Shown in pieces: positions 1 through 9,314 of a stretch of 64,000 nt of DNA. Where the stretch lies: positions 186,001 to 250,000 of the forward strand of contig NZ_CP119520.1 in NCBI RefSeq assembly GCF_029223865.1, read 5' to 3'. Within the stretch, counting starts at the first letter, position 1. Each line of letters begins with the position of its first letter. A program made the position numbers and the translations under genes. The notes under the pieces were generated by a model that was not told the DNA's origin, did not search any database, and saw nothing but the letters and a program-made list of their open reading frames with translations. Origin of the DNA: Telluria mixta (lineage in GTDB: Bacteria; Pseudomonadota; Gammaproteobacteria; Burkholderiales; Burkholderiaceae_D).

Positions 1-2259
1 CGCGTGCCTTGCGTTCGATGTGAAGCCGTTCGACCGCGATGCTGACCGTGTGGACGCACAGGCCCAGGATCTCCATTTCGCCTTGATCGGGCACACGTCC
101 GGCTTCCGTGAATACCGCGAGTGTACCGAGCAGCCGGCCTTGCCCGGAGCGAATCCCATACCACCAGCAGGCACGATCCCCATGCAGTGCGGCGGCATCG
201 TGAGCGCCAGTCCAGCTCGGATCTTCCCCCACGTCGGCAACGAAGACCGGCCCGGCTTGCAGCCGTGCGCGCCGGTCCGGCGACAATACGTCATCGACGT
301 CGAATTCTTCCAGGATGTTTCGTAGCGACGCCGGAAGACTTGGCGCAGCAACAAGTTCGAAGGCGGCGCCGTCCGCACCCAGCAACATCACGGCGCAGTG
401 CATGGCATTTCCGGACGACTCGACAATGTGCGTGGCGAGTTCCAGGAGCTCGGGCAGCGGCGCCCCAGCGCCATCCGTTCGAGCAATTTCATCTGCTCAT
501 TCTTGAACTTCTGCAGGCGCCGGCTTGCGCTGATGTCGCGGCAATATACCGCAAGCCCTTCCGATGAAGGATATGCACGAACCTTGAACCAGCGGTTCAG
601 CGGCGGGAAGTAAATATCGAACTCGACGGTGCAATGTTCATGCATGGCCCGACGAAATTCGGTATCGGCGATCCCGCCGACGAGCTCAGGATATTCCGCC
701 CATAACACTTGTCCAAGCACTTGCCCGCGATCACGCTGAAGCAGGCGCTCGGTTTCCTTGTTGACATAGGTAAATCTCCAGTCCAGATCGACTGTGAGGA
801 ATGCCTCCGTGATACTTTCGAGCGTGGTGCCGAGACGGTGTGCGAGCCTGCGGATCTCGTCGTTCGCCAACCGCGTGTCATGGTTGTCGGTGGTGGTACC
901 GTACCATTTTACGATCGTGCCGTGTTCGTCCCGGATCGGTATGGCGCGCGCCTGATGCCAGCGATAGCTCCCGTCTGCGCTGCGAAACACGCGATATTCG
1001 GTCTCGAAGATGGCGCCCGAGGCAAGCGATGCCTTCCAGATGCGCAAGGTCGGAGCAACGTCATCCGGATGCAGTATCGTGACCCAGTTTTCGGCATTGA
1101 TCTTGTCGACCAGTCCCGTGTAGGTGTGCACCCAACTGTTGGCGTAATCGATCGCACCATCGGGGTCGGCAGTCCACACGATTTGCGGCATCGCGTCGGC
1201 AAGCTGGTGGAAACGCTGCTCGCTTTGAAGCAGGGCCTGTGCGGCGTGCATCTGCTCCATGTGATGGAGCGCTTCCTCCCGCAGTTCACGATCGGCCCGG
1301 GCACGGGCACGGTCGCGCATTCCGGTTAATACGCTGTAACCGATCAGGACAATCAGAATGGACAGTCCACCGGCGCCGCCCAGCACCAGGTTCCGTTGCC
1401 GGACATACGGTTCGAGGATTTCATCGCGGCTACGGCCGACCGCCACGGCCAGGGCCTTCTTCGGCAATACCCGCCAGGCGTAGAGCCGAACGACACCGTC
1501 GATCTGCGAGGCACGTGAATACATCAGTGTTTCCGTGCCTATCGCGCCGAAGTCCGGCGTGGTCCTCAGCACGTTGTGCGGCTCGGACGACACTGCCGGC
1601 TCGCGCGCGACAATGGCGCCGTCCGGGCGAACAAGGGCGACTGTCCCGTGGTCGCCAAGTTGCAGCTTCCCTGAAAACCGGGTGAAGTACTCCGGTACCA
1701 CCGACAACACGATCACGCCGGCGAAACGATTCCCACCGGCCAGCAATGGACGGGTGAACTGGATACTTCCCCGTCCGGACACCCGCCCCTTGACCGGGCG
1801 GCTGACGAACAGCTTGTCGGTCCCGCCGAGATGTGTGCGAAAGTGCTCGCGGTCGCTTAAATCGAGCCGCGGCGCCGAGCGGTCCACGCTCGAATATGCC
1901 AGGTGCCCGGTGGCGTCGATGATACTCACCTGAAATGCCACAGGCTTGTCGAGAATTGCCTGGCGCTTGCGCACGTGATCGTCAAACCTGTCCGGGTCGT
2001 CGAGCCATCGTTCGCGCAGGTCGATCGCCGCCAGGTCGATCATATTGACGGAAGAATTGACTTCTTCGGCAAACACACGCGCAATGTTATTGCTGTCCTT
2101 GGCGGCCTCGGCCAAGGTTTTCTCATAGGTACCGTGTAACGACGCGATCACGACGGCCCACAGGCAAGGCAAGACAACTGCCGCAATGAGGACGAGTTGT
2201 CCCGGCAACGAAAGTCGAAAAAAACCCTGCAACGGCAGGCCGATCGATTTGGAGCTCAC
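1..2259 (-). CDS. Membrane dCACHE-PAS-PAS-GAF sensor, frameshifted and cut by the window edge
   Basis: Probable signal-transduction protein. From a GTG start (AAGG upstream) the open frame gives 623 residues: a membrane segment near 20-40, a CACHE-like periplasmic sensor to about 275, a second membrane segment near 290-312, then two PAS domains (about 345-470 and 475-600). After residue about 592 (LLERMA) the frame turns into nonsense and stops at 388. In another frame the strand continues openly to base 1 and encodes a clear GAF domain (LLELATHIVESSGNAMH, then CWWYGIRSGQGRLLGT, then AVERL). The shift lies near 465-473 and fits a one-base loss. The output domain (kinase or GGDEF/EAL) lies beyond the window. 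It is either a real pseudogene or a sequencing error. Confidence 0.75.
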
Positions 2260-2597
2260 TCAGCGACCTTCTTATCCGGAAGGGCATCGCCGGCGCAACG
2301 ACCGCGCGATACCGTTAGATAGCCTTTGATTGGACCGGCGCTATCCAGGACGGCGGCGGCGCAGTCCAGCCAGGGACATCCATATCGTCAACAACAGCAC
2401 TTTGTCCGCCAAAATCACGGCTTACATTTTACATTGATTCTCATGGGAAACATAAATACATTTCCACAAAACAATAAAATGTCGCATTTATGCTCACTGT
2501 TATTCTTGCAAAGGATGACACCGCTGGGACGGTGAGCCGGGCCTCGCTGTCGATTCAAACTCAGATCGATTTCAAATATTCCACCAACGCCGCCTAC
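2260..2597. other. Intergenic region with AT-rich pocket and inverted repeat
   Basis: This gap lies upstream of the sensor gene and downstream of the acetyltransferase gene, both on the minus strand. No convincing gene is seen. Between 2420 and 2510 the base composition drops to AT-rich, and an imperfect inverted repeat (CATAAATACATTT at 2451-2463 against AAATGT at 2477-2482 and ATTTATG at 2486-2492) is present. It may hold the promoter or operator of the sensor gene, but nothing proves it. Confidence 0.3.
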
Positions 2598-3113
2598 TCA
2601 GACGAGCTCGCGATAAAAATACGTCGTGTCGCACAACCCGCCTTCCGGCAACAACGCAAAACCGGGCACGACACCCAACCGCGTCCATCCCATGCGCGCG
2701 TACAAGCGCTCCGCCTCGGCGCTGGCCGTATCCAGCACCAGCAGCGTCTTGCCGAGCGACCGCGCCTCCCGCTCCGCCGCATCCATCAGCGCCGCGCCGA
2801 CGCCCTGCTTGCGCGCCCGCCGCATCACGAGCATCTTGCACAGGTCGGCCCGATGCGGCTGATTGTCCGGCATCGCCAGCACGAGGTGGACGGTGCCCAC
2901 GATGCCGTGCTCGTCCTCGGCGACGAGCAGCGCGCGCCGGCCAGCCTCGACGTCGCCCGCCAGAGCGCGCCACCAGGCGACCGCCTGGCCCAGCGTGTAC
3001 GGCTGCATGAACCCGACGGACGCCCCGCCTTCGACACAGTCGAAGAGAACGGCCGCCAGGCCTTCGATGTCGGCATCGGTCAGCGAGTGGATACGGCGAA
3101 CACGGCAACTCAT
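2598..3113 (-). CDS. GNAT-family N-acetyltransferase
   Basis: A 171-residue protein with the GNAT fold: substrate half at the N-terminus, a central strand (GIVGTVHLVLAM), then the acetyl-CoA loop RRARKQGVGAALMDAAE (R/Q-x-x-G-x-G/A), and a final strand ERLYARMGWTRLG. It would transfer acetyl from acetyl-CoA to an amine; the substrate cannot be told. The ATG at 3113 lies two bases after the stop of the XRE-cupin regulator gene, so the two genes form one operon. This regulator-plus-GNAT pair suggests that the regulator senses the substrate or product of the enzyme. The longer upstream frame overlaps the regulator and is rejected. Confidence 0.85.
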   Translation of the reverse strand: MSCRVRRIHSLTDADIEGLAAVLFDCVEGGASVGFMQPYTLGQAVAWWRALAGDVEAGRRALLVAEDEHGIVGTVHLVLAMPDNQPHRADLCKMLVMRRARKQGVGAALMDAAEREARSLGKTLLVLDTASAEAERLYARMGWTRLGVVPGFALLPEGGLCDTTYFYRELV

Positions 3114-3115
3114 GG

Positions 3116-3712
3116 TCAGCTCCTGGCAAGCGTGGTGAGGACGACGGCATAGCGCGCCGGCACGTCCCCGGGGTTGTGGAAGGAATTCGGTGCGTCGAGG
3201 GGAATGGCGAGGCAGTCGCCCGCCTCCAGCAGCCAGGATTCGCTGCCGTAGACGATCTCCATGCGGCCTTCGAGGATCCAGATCTGTTGCAGCACGGCGG
3301 GCGTGCGGGGGCCGGCCTCGTACGTTACGCGCGTACGCGCTGGAAACGTCACGTCGACGATGCGCGTCGGTGACTGGAACCCTTCGGGTGAGATATTGCG
3401 GCGCAGATAGCCGGAATGCGGATCCTGCCAGGTGACCTGATCGGCATGGCGCGAGACGGGCTCGTCCTTGCGCGCCGGGTCGTCGAACAGCGACGCAAGC
3501 GGCACGCCCAGGCCGGCGGCAAGCTTGTCGAGCACGACGGCGGTCGGGCTCGTTTCGCCGCGCTCGATCAGCGACAGCATCGAACGGCTGACGCCGCACT
3601 GGGTCGACAGGGCATCCAGCGACAGCCCGCGCTCGCTGCGCAGAAGACGCACCTGCTGGGCAATGCGTTCGTTAACAGTGGAGTCATCTTTCATAATGGA
3701 GGCATTCTCCAA
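3116..3712 (-). CDS. XRE-family regulator with C-terminal cupin domain
   Basis: A 198-residue DNA-binding regulator. Residues about 15-70 form a Cro/C1-type helix-turn-helix (LSLDALSTQCGVSRSMLSLIE) and residues about 120-190 a small cupin barrel (LEGRMEIVYGSESWLLEAGD), the usual layout of regulators that bind a small effector in the cupin. An ATG at 3694 (MKDDSTV) is an alternative start. It is the first gene of an operon with the acetyltransferase that follows two bases later. Its targets cannot be named; autoregulation of the pair is typical of the type but is inferred. Confidence 0.88.
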   Translation of the reverse strand: MENASIMKDDSTVNERIAQQVRLLRSERGLSLDALSTQCGVSRSMLSLIERGETSPTAVVLDKLAAGLGVPLASLFDDPARKDEPVSRHADQVTWQDPHSGYLRRNISPEGFQSPTRIVDVTFPARTRVTYEAGPRTPAVLQQIWILEGRMEIVYGSESWLLEAGDCLAIPLDAPNSFHNPGDVPARYAVVLTTLARS

Positions 3713-3771
3713 TATGAAAGATGTTTCGTCAACTATCCTGGATTATTTCTCCAGTTTGCTGGATGATGCAA

Positions 3772-4359
3772 TCATGACGTGGGCCCCGGATCTGTCCCTG
3801 GCGCCACCAGCAATTCCTTCAGCAACATCTCGTTGAAGGCCGGCAGATCAGCCGGCTTGCGGCTCGTGATGAGGCGGGCATCGAGCACGACTTCCTCATC
3901 GGACCACTCGGCCCCCGCATTCGTCAGGTCGCGCTTCAGGCTCGGCCAGCTGGTGAGATGCCTGCCGGCGGCGATGCCCGCGTCGATCAGCGTCCACGGG
4001 CCGTGGCAGATGGCCGCGACCATCTTGTCCTCCGCATCGAACTCGCGGATGAAATCGATGGCTTCCTTGCTCATTCGCAGTTGATCCGGATTGGCGACGC
4101 CGCCCGGCAGCACGAGGCCGTCGAAGTCGGCCGGTTTCGCGTCGCGCACGTTCATCTCGACCTTGAAGCGGTCGGCCGGCTGCATGTGGTGAAAACCCTG
4201 CACGTCGTCGCCGGCGGCCTTCGGCGACAGCAGCACGACGGTGGCCCCCTGCCCTTCCAGGAAGGAACGCGGGCTCGTGTACTCGATCTGTTCCACGCCA
4301 TCCGTCATGAGCATGGCGACCCGGATCCCCTGCAAAGGCTTGCTCGCAACTTGTTCCAT
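3772..4359 (-). CDS. DJ-1/PfpI family protein (type 1 glutamine amidotransferase-like)
   Basis: A 195-residue member of the DJ-1/PfpI superfamily. The family nucleophile is visible in VAAICHGPW, near residue 118, with the preceding PGGVANPDQLR strand-loop and the later LTSWPSLKRDLTNAGAEW segment typical of PfpI/YhbO proteins. Such proteins are described as glyoxalase III-type or deglycase-type stress enzymes; the older protease label is doubtful. GGGAG six bases before the ATG supports the start. It is monocistronic, with mntH further along on the same strand side. Exact activity is not readable from sequence. Confidence 0.88.
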   Translation of the reverse strand: MEQVASKPLQGIRVAMLMTDGVEQIEYTSPRSFLEGQGATVVLLSPKAAGDDVQGFHHMQPADRFKVEMNVRDAKPADFDGLVLPGGVANPDQLRMSKEAIDFIREFDAEDKMVAAICHGPWTLIDAGIAAGRHLTSWPSLKRDLTNAGAEWSDEEVVLDARLITSRKPADLPAFNEMLLKELLVAPGTDPGPTS

Positions 4360-4460
4360 ATAAACTCCCTGTGATCGAACGTATGAAGACGATCGACCAT
4401 TCTAGGCAGGGCTTCCGGGGCGCGTCGCACACGGCGACTCACGCGGAAGAAATGGGCGGG

Positions 4461-5792
4461 TCAGCCGAACAGCGCCTGCCACACCATCCACAGGTTGGCG
4501 GACGCGATCACGACGAACAGGAACCAGGACAGCCCCGTCGTCCACCACTTGTTGACGAACTGCCCCATCAGGTCGCCGCGGCCCGTCAGCCGGATCAGCG
4601 GGTACATGGCGAACGGCAGTTGCAGGCTCAGCACGACCTGGCTGCCGACGAGCATCTTGCCGATCGCGTGGTCGCCCAGGGTGAGCACGCCGACCATCGC
4701 CGGCCCCAGCGCCAGCCCGCGCGTGATCAGACGGCGCTGCCAGCACGGAATCCTGAGTTTCAGGAAACCTTCCATGATGACCTGGCCGGCGATGGTGCCC
4801 GTGAACGTCGAGCTCTGGCCGGACGCCAGCAGCGCCAGGCCGAACAGGATCGCCGCGGCCGCCGTGCCCGCGACGGGGGCCAGCAGGTAATAGGCCTGGT
4901 CGATGTCCATCACGTTGCCGCCGCCCGGCTTATAAAACGCGGCCGCGGCCAGCACGAGGATGGCGCCGTTGATGAACAGCGCCAGGAACAGCGACACGAC
5001 GGTGTCGATGCGCGACAGCCTGATCGCTTCGGCCAGGCTTGCGCCGTCCTCGTTGATGTCGTGGCGCAGCACACGCGTCTGCACGACGGACGAGTGCAGG
5101 TACAGGTTGTGCGGCATGACGGTGGCGCCGAGGATGCCGATGGCGAGGTACAGGGCGTCGCGCTGGCCCACCTTTTCCAGCGACGGCACGAGGCCCGCCA
5201 GGACGGCGCGCGGGTCCGGATCGACGAGAAATAATTCCGTGAACAGGCAGATGGCGATCGTCGCGATGAGGCCGAGCACGATGGCCTCCAGTTGCCGGAA
5301 GCCCTTCCCTTTCAGGCTCAGCACGATGATGGTGTCGAGGGCCGTCAGGGCGACGCCGACGGGCAGCGACACGCCCAGCAGCAGATGGAACGCGAGCGCG
5401 CAGCCGAGCACTTCGGCCAGGTCGCAGGCGATGATCGACAGCTCGGCGAACGCCCACAACCCTTTCGCATGCACGGGCGAATATTGTTCGCGGCAATGTA
5501 CGGCAAGGTCCTTGCCCGTGACGATGCCGAGCCGCATGCTCAGGCATTGCAGCACGATGGCCGCCAGGCTGGACAGCACGACGACGAACAGCAGGTCATA
5601 GCCGAACCGGGAGCCGCCCTGGATGGCGGTCGCCCAATTGCCCGGATCCATGTAGCCGACCGACACCAGCAGGCCGGGGCCCGCATAGCGCAGAATCTTT
5701 TTCCACAGCGGATCGTTCTCCGGCACATTCACGGTGCCGGAGACCTCCGATGGACAGAACGGCGCGGTGGCGTTGGTCGGTAGTTTGAGCAT
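4461..5792 (-). CDS. mntH: Nramp-family Mn(2+)/H(+) symporter MntH
   Basis: Inner-membrane divalent metal importer of the Nramp family. The two unwound-helix metal-binding motifs are present: SVGYMDPGNW in TM1 and VMPHNLYLHSSVVQTR in TM6. About eleven membrane helices follow, and the length of about 443 residues is normal. I prefer the ATG at 5792 (MLKLPTNATAPF); a frame open upstream to 5849 adds residues that do not look like MntH. A manganese role is the family rule for bacterial Nramp A proteins. No MntR or Mn riboswitch sequence was recognised upstream, so regulation is unknown. Confidence 0.93.
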   Translation of the reverse strand: MLKLPTNATAPFCPSEVSGTVNVPENDPLWKKILRYAGPGLLVSVGYMDPGNWATAIQGGSRFGYDLLFVVVLSSLAAIVLQCLSMRLGIVTGKDLAVHCREQYSPVHAKGLWAFAELSIIACDLAEVLGCALAFHLLLGVSLPVGVALTALDTIIVLSLKGKGFRQLEAIVLGLIATIAICLFTELFLVDPDPRAVLAGLVPSLEKVGQRDALYLAIGILGATVMPHNLYLHSSVVQTRVLRHDINEDGASLAEAIRLSRIDTVVSLFLALFINGAILVLAAAAFYKPGGGNVMDIDQAYYLLAPVAGTAAAAILFGLALLASGQSSTFTGTIAGQVIMEGFLKLRIPCWQRRLITRGLALGPAMVGVLTLGDHAIGKMLVGSQVVLSLQLPFAMYPLIRLTGRGDLMGQFVNKWWTTGLSWFLFVVIASANLWMVWQALFG

Positions 5793-5880
5793 AGGCGGCA
5801 CGATAGCACGGGGATGGTAACGCACTCCGTGTGCCGCCGCGCCCGCCAAAAGACCGGCGCCCGCAGGCGCCGGCGGGATC

Positions 5881-6189
5881 TCAGTCGATGCCGAGCACGC
5901 GCATGCGGGCGCGCAGGCGGCGGATCTCGTCGGCCATGTCGACGACGAGCGCGGCGAGGTCCTCGTTGGCGTCGAAGTCGCGTTCGACGCGCAGCAGGCG
6001 CCGGGCCCGGGCCAGGTCGCCGCTGCGGAAACGCCAGCTCGTCACCTGCACGCTGGTCTCGCCGCCCAGCACACCCGCCTGCACGTGGCGCACGACCCAC
6101 TCGGTCTCCACGTTGCAGGCGCGCGCCAGTTCGTCGAGGGTCAGCGCCACGTCGTCCAGCAGCACGCCGGTGAGAATATCGTCATGCAT
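5881..6189 (-). CDS. cbpM: Chaperone modulator CbpM
   Basis: A 102-residue MerR-like small protein with the CbpM pattern: an N-terminal winged-helix part (LTLDELARACNVETEWVVRHVQAG) and a C-terminal coiled helix (LAALVVDMADEIRRLRARMRVLG). CbpM binds the J-domain of CbpA and blocks its co-chaperone action. The gene starts three bases after the stop of cbpA, the classic cbpA-cbpM arrangement, so one transcript and balanced expression are expected. Confidence 0.88.
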   Translation of the reverse strand: MHDDILTGVLLDDVALTLDELARACNVETEWVVRHVQAGVLGGETSVQVTSWRFRSGDLARARRLLRVERDFDANEDLAALVVDMADEIRRLRARMRVLGID

Positions 6190-6192
6190 CGT

Positions 6193-7140
6193 TCAGGCTC
6201 CTATGCGTTCGCGTGGATTGAAGGCAAGGTCGCGCGCCATCGCCTCGTACAGCTCGCGCGCACGGTCGCTGGTGGCGGGCGGCAGCACCACGTTCAGCAT
6301 CAGGTACAAATCGCCCGGCGTCTTCGCCGGAATGCCGCGTCCCTTCAGGCGCAGCTTGCGTCCGCTCTGCGACCCCGGCGGCACCGTCACCTCGACCGTA
6401 CCGGACGGCGTGGACACCGAGATGCTCGCACCCAGCGCCGCTTCCCACGGCGCCACGGGTACATCCTGGTACACGTGTGTCCCTTCGACGCGATAGCGCG
6501 GGTCTGGGTTCAGCTGGATTTCAAGATACAGGTCGCCGGCCGGCCCGCCGCCGAATCCCGGATGCCCCTGCCCCCGCATGCGCAGCTGCTGGCCCGGCGT
6601 GACGCCTTTCGGGATGTTCACGCTGAGGGTCTTGTCCTGCATGGTCGTGCGTCCCTGCGCATCGTGTTGCGGGACGCGCAGGCTGATCGTACGCGTGGCG
6701 CCCTGGTAGGCGTCGCGCAAATCGACGGTGATCGCGGCGTGGATGTCCTCGCCGGGCATCTGGAACCCGCCGCCACCGGCATGCGCGCCGCCCGCACCCG
6801 CACCCGCACGTGAGCGCCGGCCCACGTGGGCGAACAGGTCGTTGAAGAAATCGTCCGCGCCGGCACCGCCGAAATCGAACTGCGTGCCCCAGTCCGGCGG
6901 CGGCTGGAAGCCCTGGCCCGGGCGGTGTCCGCGGCCCAGTTCGTCGTAGGCGGCGCGCTTTTCGGCGTCGCCCAGCACGTCGTAGGCTTCGTTGATTTCC
7001 TTGGTTTTCGCGTCCGCGTCCTTGTGCTTGCTGACGTCGGGGTGGTACTGCCGCACCAGTTTGCGGTAAGCCTTCTTGATGTCGTCCTGGGTCGCGGTCT
7101 TCTCGACACCAAGCGTCTGGTAATAGTCCTTGTATTCCAC
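6193..7140 (-). CDS. cbpA: Curved-DNA-binding DnaJ-class co-chaperone CbpA
   Basis: A 315-residue class II J-protein. The J-domain at the N-terminus (VEYKDYYQTLGV, with the essential HPD in QYHPDVSKH) is followed by a Gly/Ala-rich linker and two C-terminal beta-sandwich domains (VDLRDAYQGATRTISL; LRMRGQGHPGF; LRLKGRGIPA), with no zinc-finger repeats. It stimulates DnaK and binds curved DNA. The start is the GTG at 7140, which has CAGGAGC eight to ten bases upstream; the longer frame to 7344 carries a non-homologous N-terminus. cbpM follows directly. Confidence 0.93.
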   Translation of the reverse strand: MEYKDYYQTLGVEKTATQDDIKKAYRKLVRQYHPDVSKHKDADAKTKEINEAYDVLGDAEKRAAYDELGRGHRPGQGFQPPPDWGTQFDFGGAGADDFFNDLFAHVGRRSRAGAGAGGAHAGGGGFQMPGEDIHAAITVDLRDAYQGATRTISLRVPQHDAQGRTTMQDKTLSVNIPKGVTPGQQLRMRGQGHPGFGGGPAGDLYLEIQLNPDPRYRVEGTHVYQDVPVAPWEAALGASISVSTPSGTVEVTVPPGSQSGRKLRLKGRGIPAKTPGDLYLMLNVVLPPATSDRARELYEAMARDLAFNPRERIGA

Positions 7141-7338
7141 GAGCTTGCTCCTGGATCGGTGGGATGGTTGGTTGACCGGTATGTTGTGGCGGGGGGCTTG
7201 CTTTTCAATTACTACCCATTTGGTCCGGCCCCGGAAACCATGAGCTTGTCTCCCGACGCCATGGTGTGCCGCTTGAGGCATCCGATGCTGCCCGTCAAGA
7301 TGAACCCAGCAGCAATCACTCAAACAAGGAGACAGACC

Positions 7339-8214
7339 ATGCACCGCACCTTCCTGCTCGCCGCCACGATATTGTCAGCAGCAACCGCCTCCGCCCAGAC
7401 GAACTTCGCCGGCACCTACAACGGCGCCGGCACGTCCGGCGGTTCGTGTTCGATGAGCTACAGCATCTCGGGCGTCGAGCCGTCCGGCACCGGTCCGTTC
7501 CCCGTGTTCATCTACCTGGTCGGCACCAGCGAGACCTACAACAACGCGGCGGCGATGGCGGCCGTGAATGCCATGGCGAGCAAAGGCTATGTGGCCGCCA
7601 CCGTCGATTACGCGGAATCCCAGTTCGGTACCTGCTCCGTGTTGAGCGGCAAGTCGAGCTGCGTGTTCAATCCGAACAGCACGCTGAGCGCCGTGTCGCA
7701 GTTGTGCTCGCGCGCGAAGGCCGATTGCAGCAAGGGCATCGTGGTCGGCGGGTTCAGCCAGGGTTCCATCCTCGCGCTGCTCGCGAAGAACTACGACGCG
7801 CGCGTGCAGGCGGCCTACGGCATCGGCATGAGCAATGTGTATTCGACGTACGACCTGTCGACCTGCGTCTCGAACGGCAATCGATCGCTGCCCAGCGACC
7901 GGCTGCGCGCGGTCGACGGCGAACGGGATAATTTCGCGGGCGGGACGCAGTCCGCCGTCCAGTCCTCGCTGCAGAACGTGACGGGGTTGACATGCGCGGC
8001 CGGCTCCACCGCCTGCATGAACGCCAACGGCAGCGGCTGGATCATCGTCAAGAACAACCAGGTCGCGGACGGCTCGGCCGATCACTGCTACATGCGCGCG
8101 TCCGGCGACTGCTTCGGCAGCCAGAACAGCCTGGACGGCAACTGGAACAACGGCACGGCAAACTGGAGCAAGGAGGCCAATCTCCAGTGGCTCACCAACT
8201 TCACAACCAAATAA
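7339..8214 (+). CDS. Secreted alpha/beta-hydrolase-fold serine hydrolase
   Basis: A 291-residue exported protein with a signal peptide (MHRTFLLAATILSAATASA). The nucleophile elbow is VVGGFSQGSILAL with Ser140, in a central strand-turn-helix context typical of alpha/beta hydrolases. The mature part holds many paired Cys residues (37, 99, 108, 123, 130 and others), fitting a disulfide-rich extracellular enzyme. A C-terminal ADHCYMRASGDCFG stretch may hold the catalytic His. AAGGAG lies eight bases before the ATG. It may be an esterase, lipase or polyester depolymerase; substrate is unknown. The 198-bp gap before it is shared with the divergent cbpA gene and should hold both promoters. Confidence 0.8.
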   Translation: MHRTFLLAATILSAATASAQTNFAGTYNGAGTSGGSCSMSYSISGVEPSGTGPFPVFIYLVGTSETYNNAAAMAAVNAMASKGYVAATVDYAESQFGTCSVLSGKSSCVFNPNSTLSAVSQLCSRAKADCSKGIVVGGFSQGSILALLAKNYDARVQAAYGIGMSNVYSTYDLSTCVSNGNRSLPSDRLRAVDGERDNFAGGTQSAVQSSLQNVTGLTCAAGSTACMNANGSGWIIVKNNQVADGSADHCYMRASGDCFGSQNSLDGNWNNGTANWSKEANLQWLTNFTTK

Positions 8215-8344
8215 ATCAATGACGCATGCTTGATGCATGCCTCATCGTGTCTCTTTGGCCGTCATTAGCATTTCAACCAGTATCCGGCCATGAACGGCAG
8301 TGCTAGATTCCTCGTGTTGCCGTTCGTCCAACAAGGAGGGAGTC

Positions 8345-9250
8345 ATGGTGAGCAAATGGGTCAAGCGCACGAGCATCGCATTGGCGGCACTCGCCCTGCT
8401 GGGGGTCGCCACGGCCGGCGTCGGCAAGGTGCTGGGGGAACGCAAGATGGCGCGCAGCATCGCGCTCGACGTGCGTCCCCTCGACATCGTGCCCGACGTC
8501 GCCCGCGTCGACCACGGCCGCTACCTGTACAACACGCGCGGCTGCGCCGAGTGCCATGGCGCGAACGGTGCGGGCAGGACGGTCGTGAGCGACGGCGGCA
8601 TGCTCGTCGTCGCCCCCAACATCACGGCAGGCCCGAACGGCACCACGGCGCACTACCGCGTGATCGACTGGGTGCGCACCGTGCGCCACGGCGTCAAGCC
8701 GAACGGCAATCCTGTCATGATCATGCCCAGCGAGGACTACAGCCGCCTCAGCGACGAGGACATGGCCGCCCTCGTCGCCTGGCTCGAGCAGATGCGGCCC
8801 GTGTCCGGCGTGAAGGCCGTCATCGACGTGCCGGTGCCCGTGAAGGCGCTGTATGCGTTCGGCGTCATCAAGGATGCCTCCGAAAAGATCGACCACACGG
8901 TGGCGCCGCCGCAAGCGATGCCGGCCGCCGTCACGCCGGCATATGGCGCGTACGTCGCCGCGACGTGCATCGGCTGCCATGGCGCGGACCTGGCCGGCGG
9001 CCGCGTCCCCGGCGCCCCGCCGTCCTGGCCGCCCGCCGCGCGGCTGGCACCCGGCAAGGGCAGTGCGATGAACCGCTATCCGACGGCAGACGCGTTCATG
9101 GCCATGCTGCGGACGGGCCACCGGCCGGACGGCAGTGCGATCAGTGCCGTGATGCCGTTCGGGTCGTTCCGGCAGATGAACGAGACGGACCTGCGGGCGC
9201 TGTATGCCTACCTCAAAGCGGTGCCGGGGACGACCTTGGCGCAGCGGTGA
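8345..9250 (+). CDS. Diheme c-type cytochrome
   Basis: A 301-residue periplasmic electron carrier. An N-terminal membrane anchor or signal (residues about 8-28) precedes two class I cytochrome c domains with heme sites CAECH (67-71) and CIGCH (208-212). Axial Met ligands are likely in GNPVMIMPSEDY and SAVMPFGSFRQM. The layout resembles the cytochrome subunit of membrane-bound dehydrogenases (gluconate or alcohol type), but no dehydrogenase partner lies nearby. The start at 8345 has AAGGAGGGAGTC in front; a frame open to 8300 is rejected. Confidence 0.88.
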   Translation: MVSKWVKRTSIALAALALLGVATAGVGKVLGERKMARSIALDVRPLDIVPDVARVDHGRYLYNTRGCAECHGANGAGRTVVSDGGMLVVAPNITAGPNGTTAHYRVIDWVRTVRHGVKPNGNPVMIMPSEDYSRLSDEDMAALVAWLEQMRPVSGVKAVIDVPVPVKALYAFGVIKDASEKIDHTVAPPQAMPAAVTPAYGAYVAATCIGCHGADLAGGRVPGAPPSWPPAARLAPGKGSAMNRYPTADAFMAMLRTGHRPDGSAISAVMPFGSFRQMNETDLRALYAYLKAVPGTTLAQR

Positions 9251-9314
9251 GCACGCGTCGCGCGGTGTCGGCCATTCCTCAGTAAAATGATCGGTTTCCC
9301 CAGCAAACCGATCC

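Noticed and set aside
6826..7338. N-terminal extension of the secreted hydrolase frame back through cbpA
   Set aside because: It would overlap cbpA in antisense and bury the signal peptide; AAGGAG before 7339 fixes the start.
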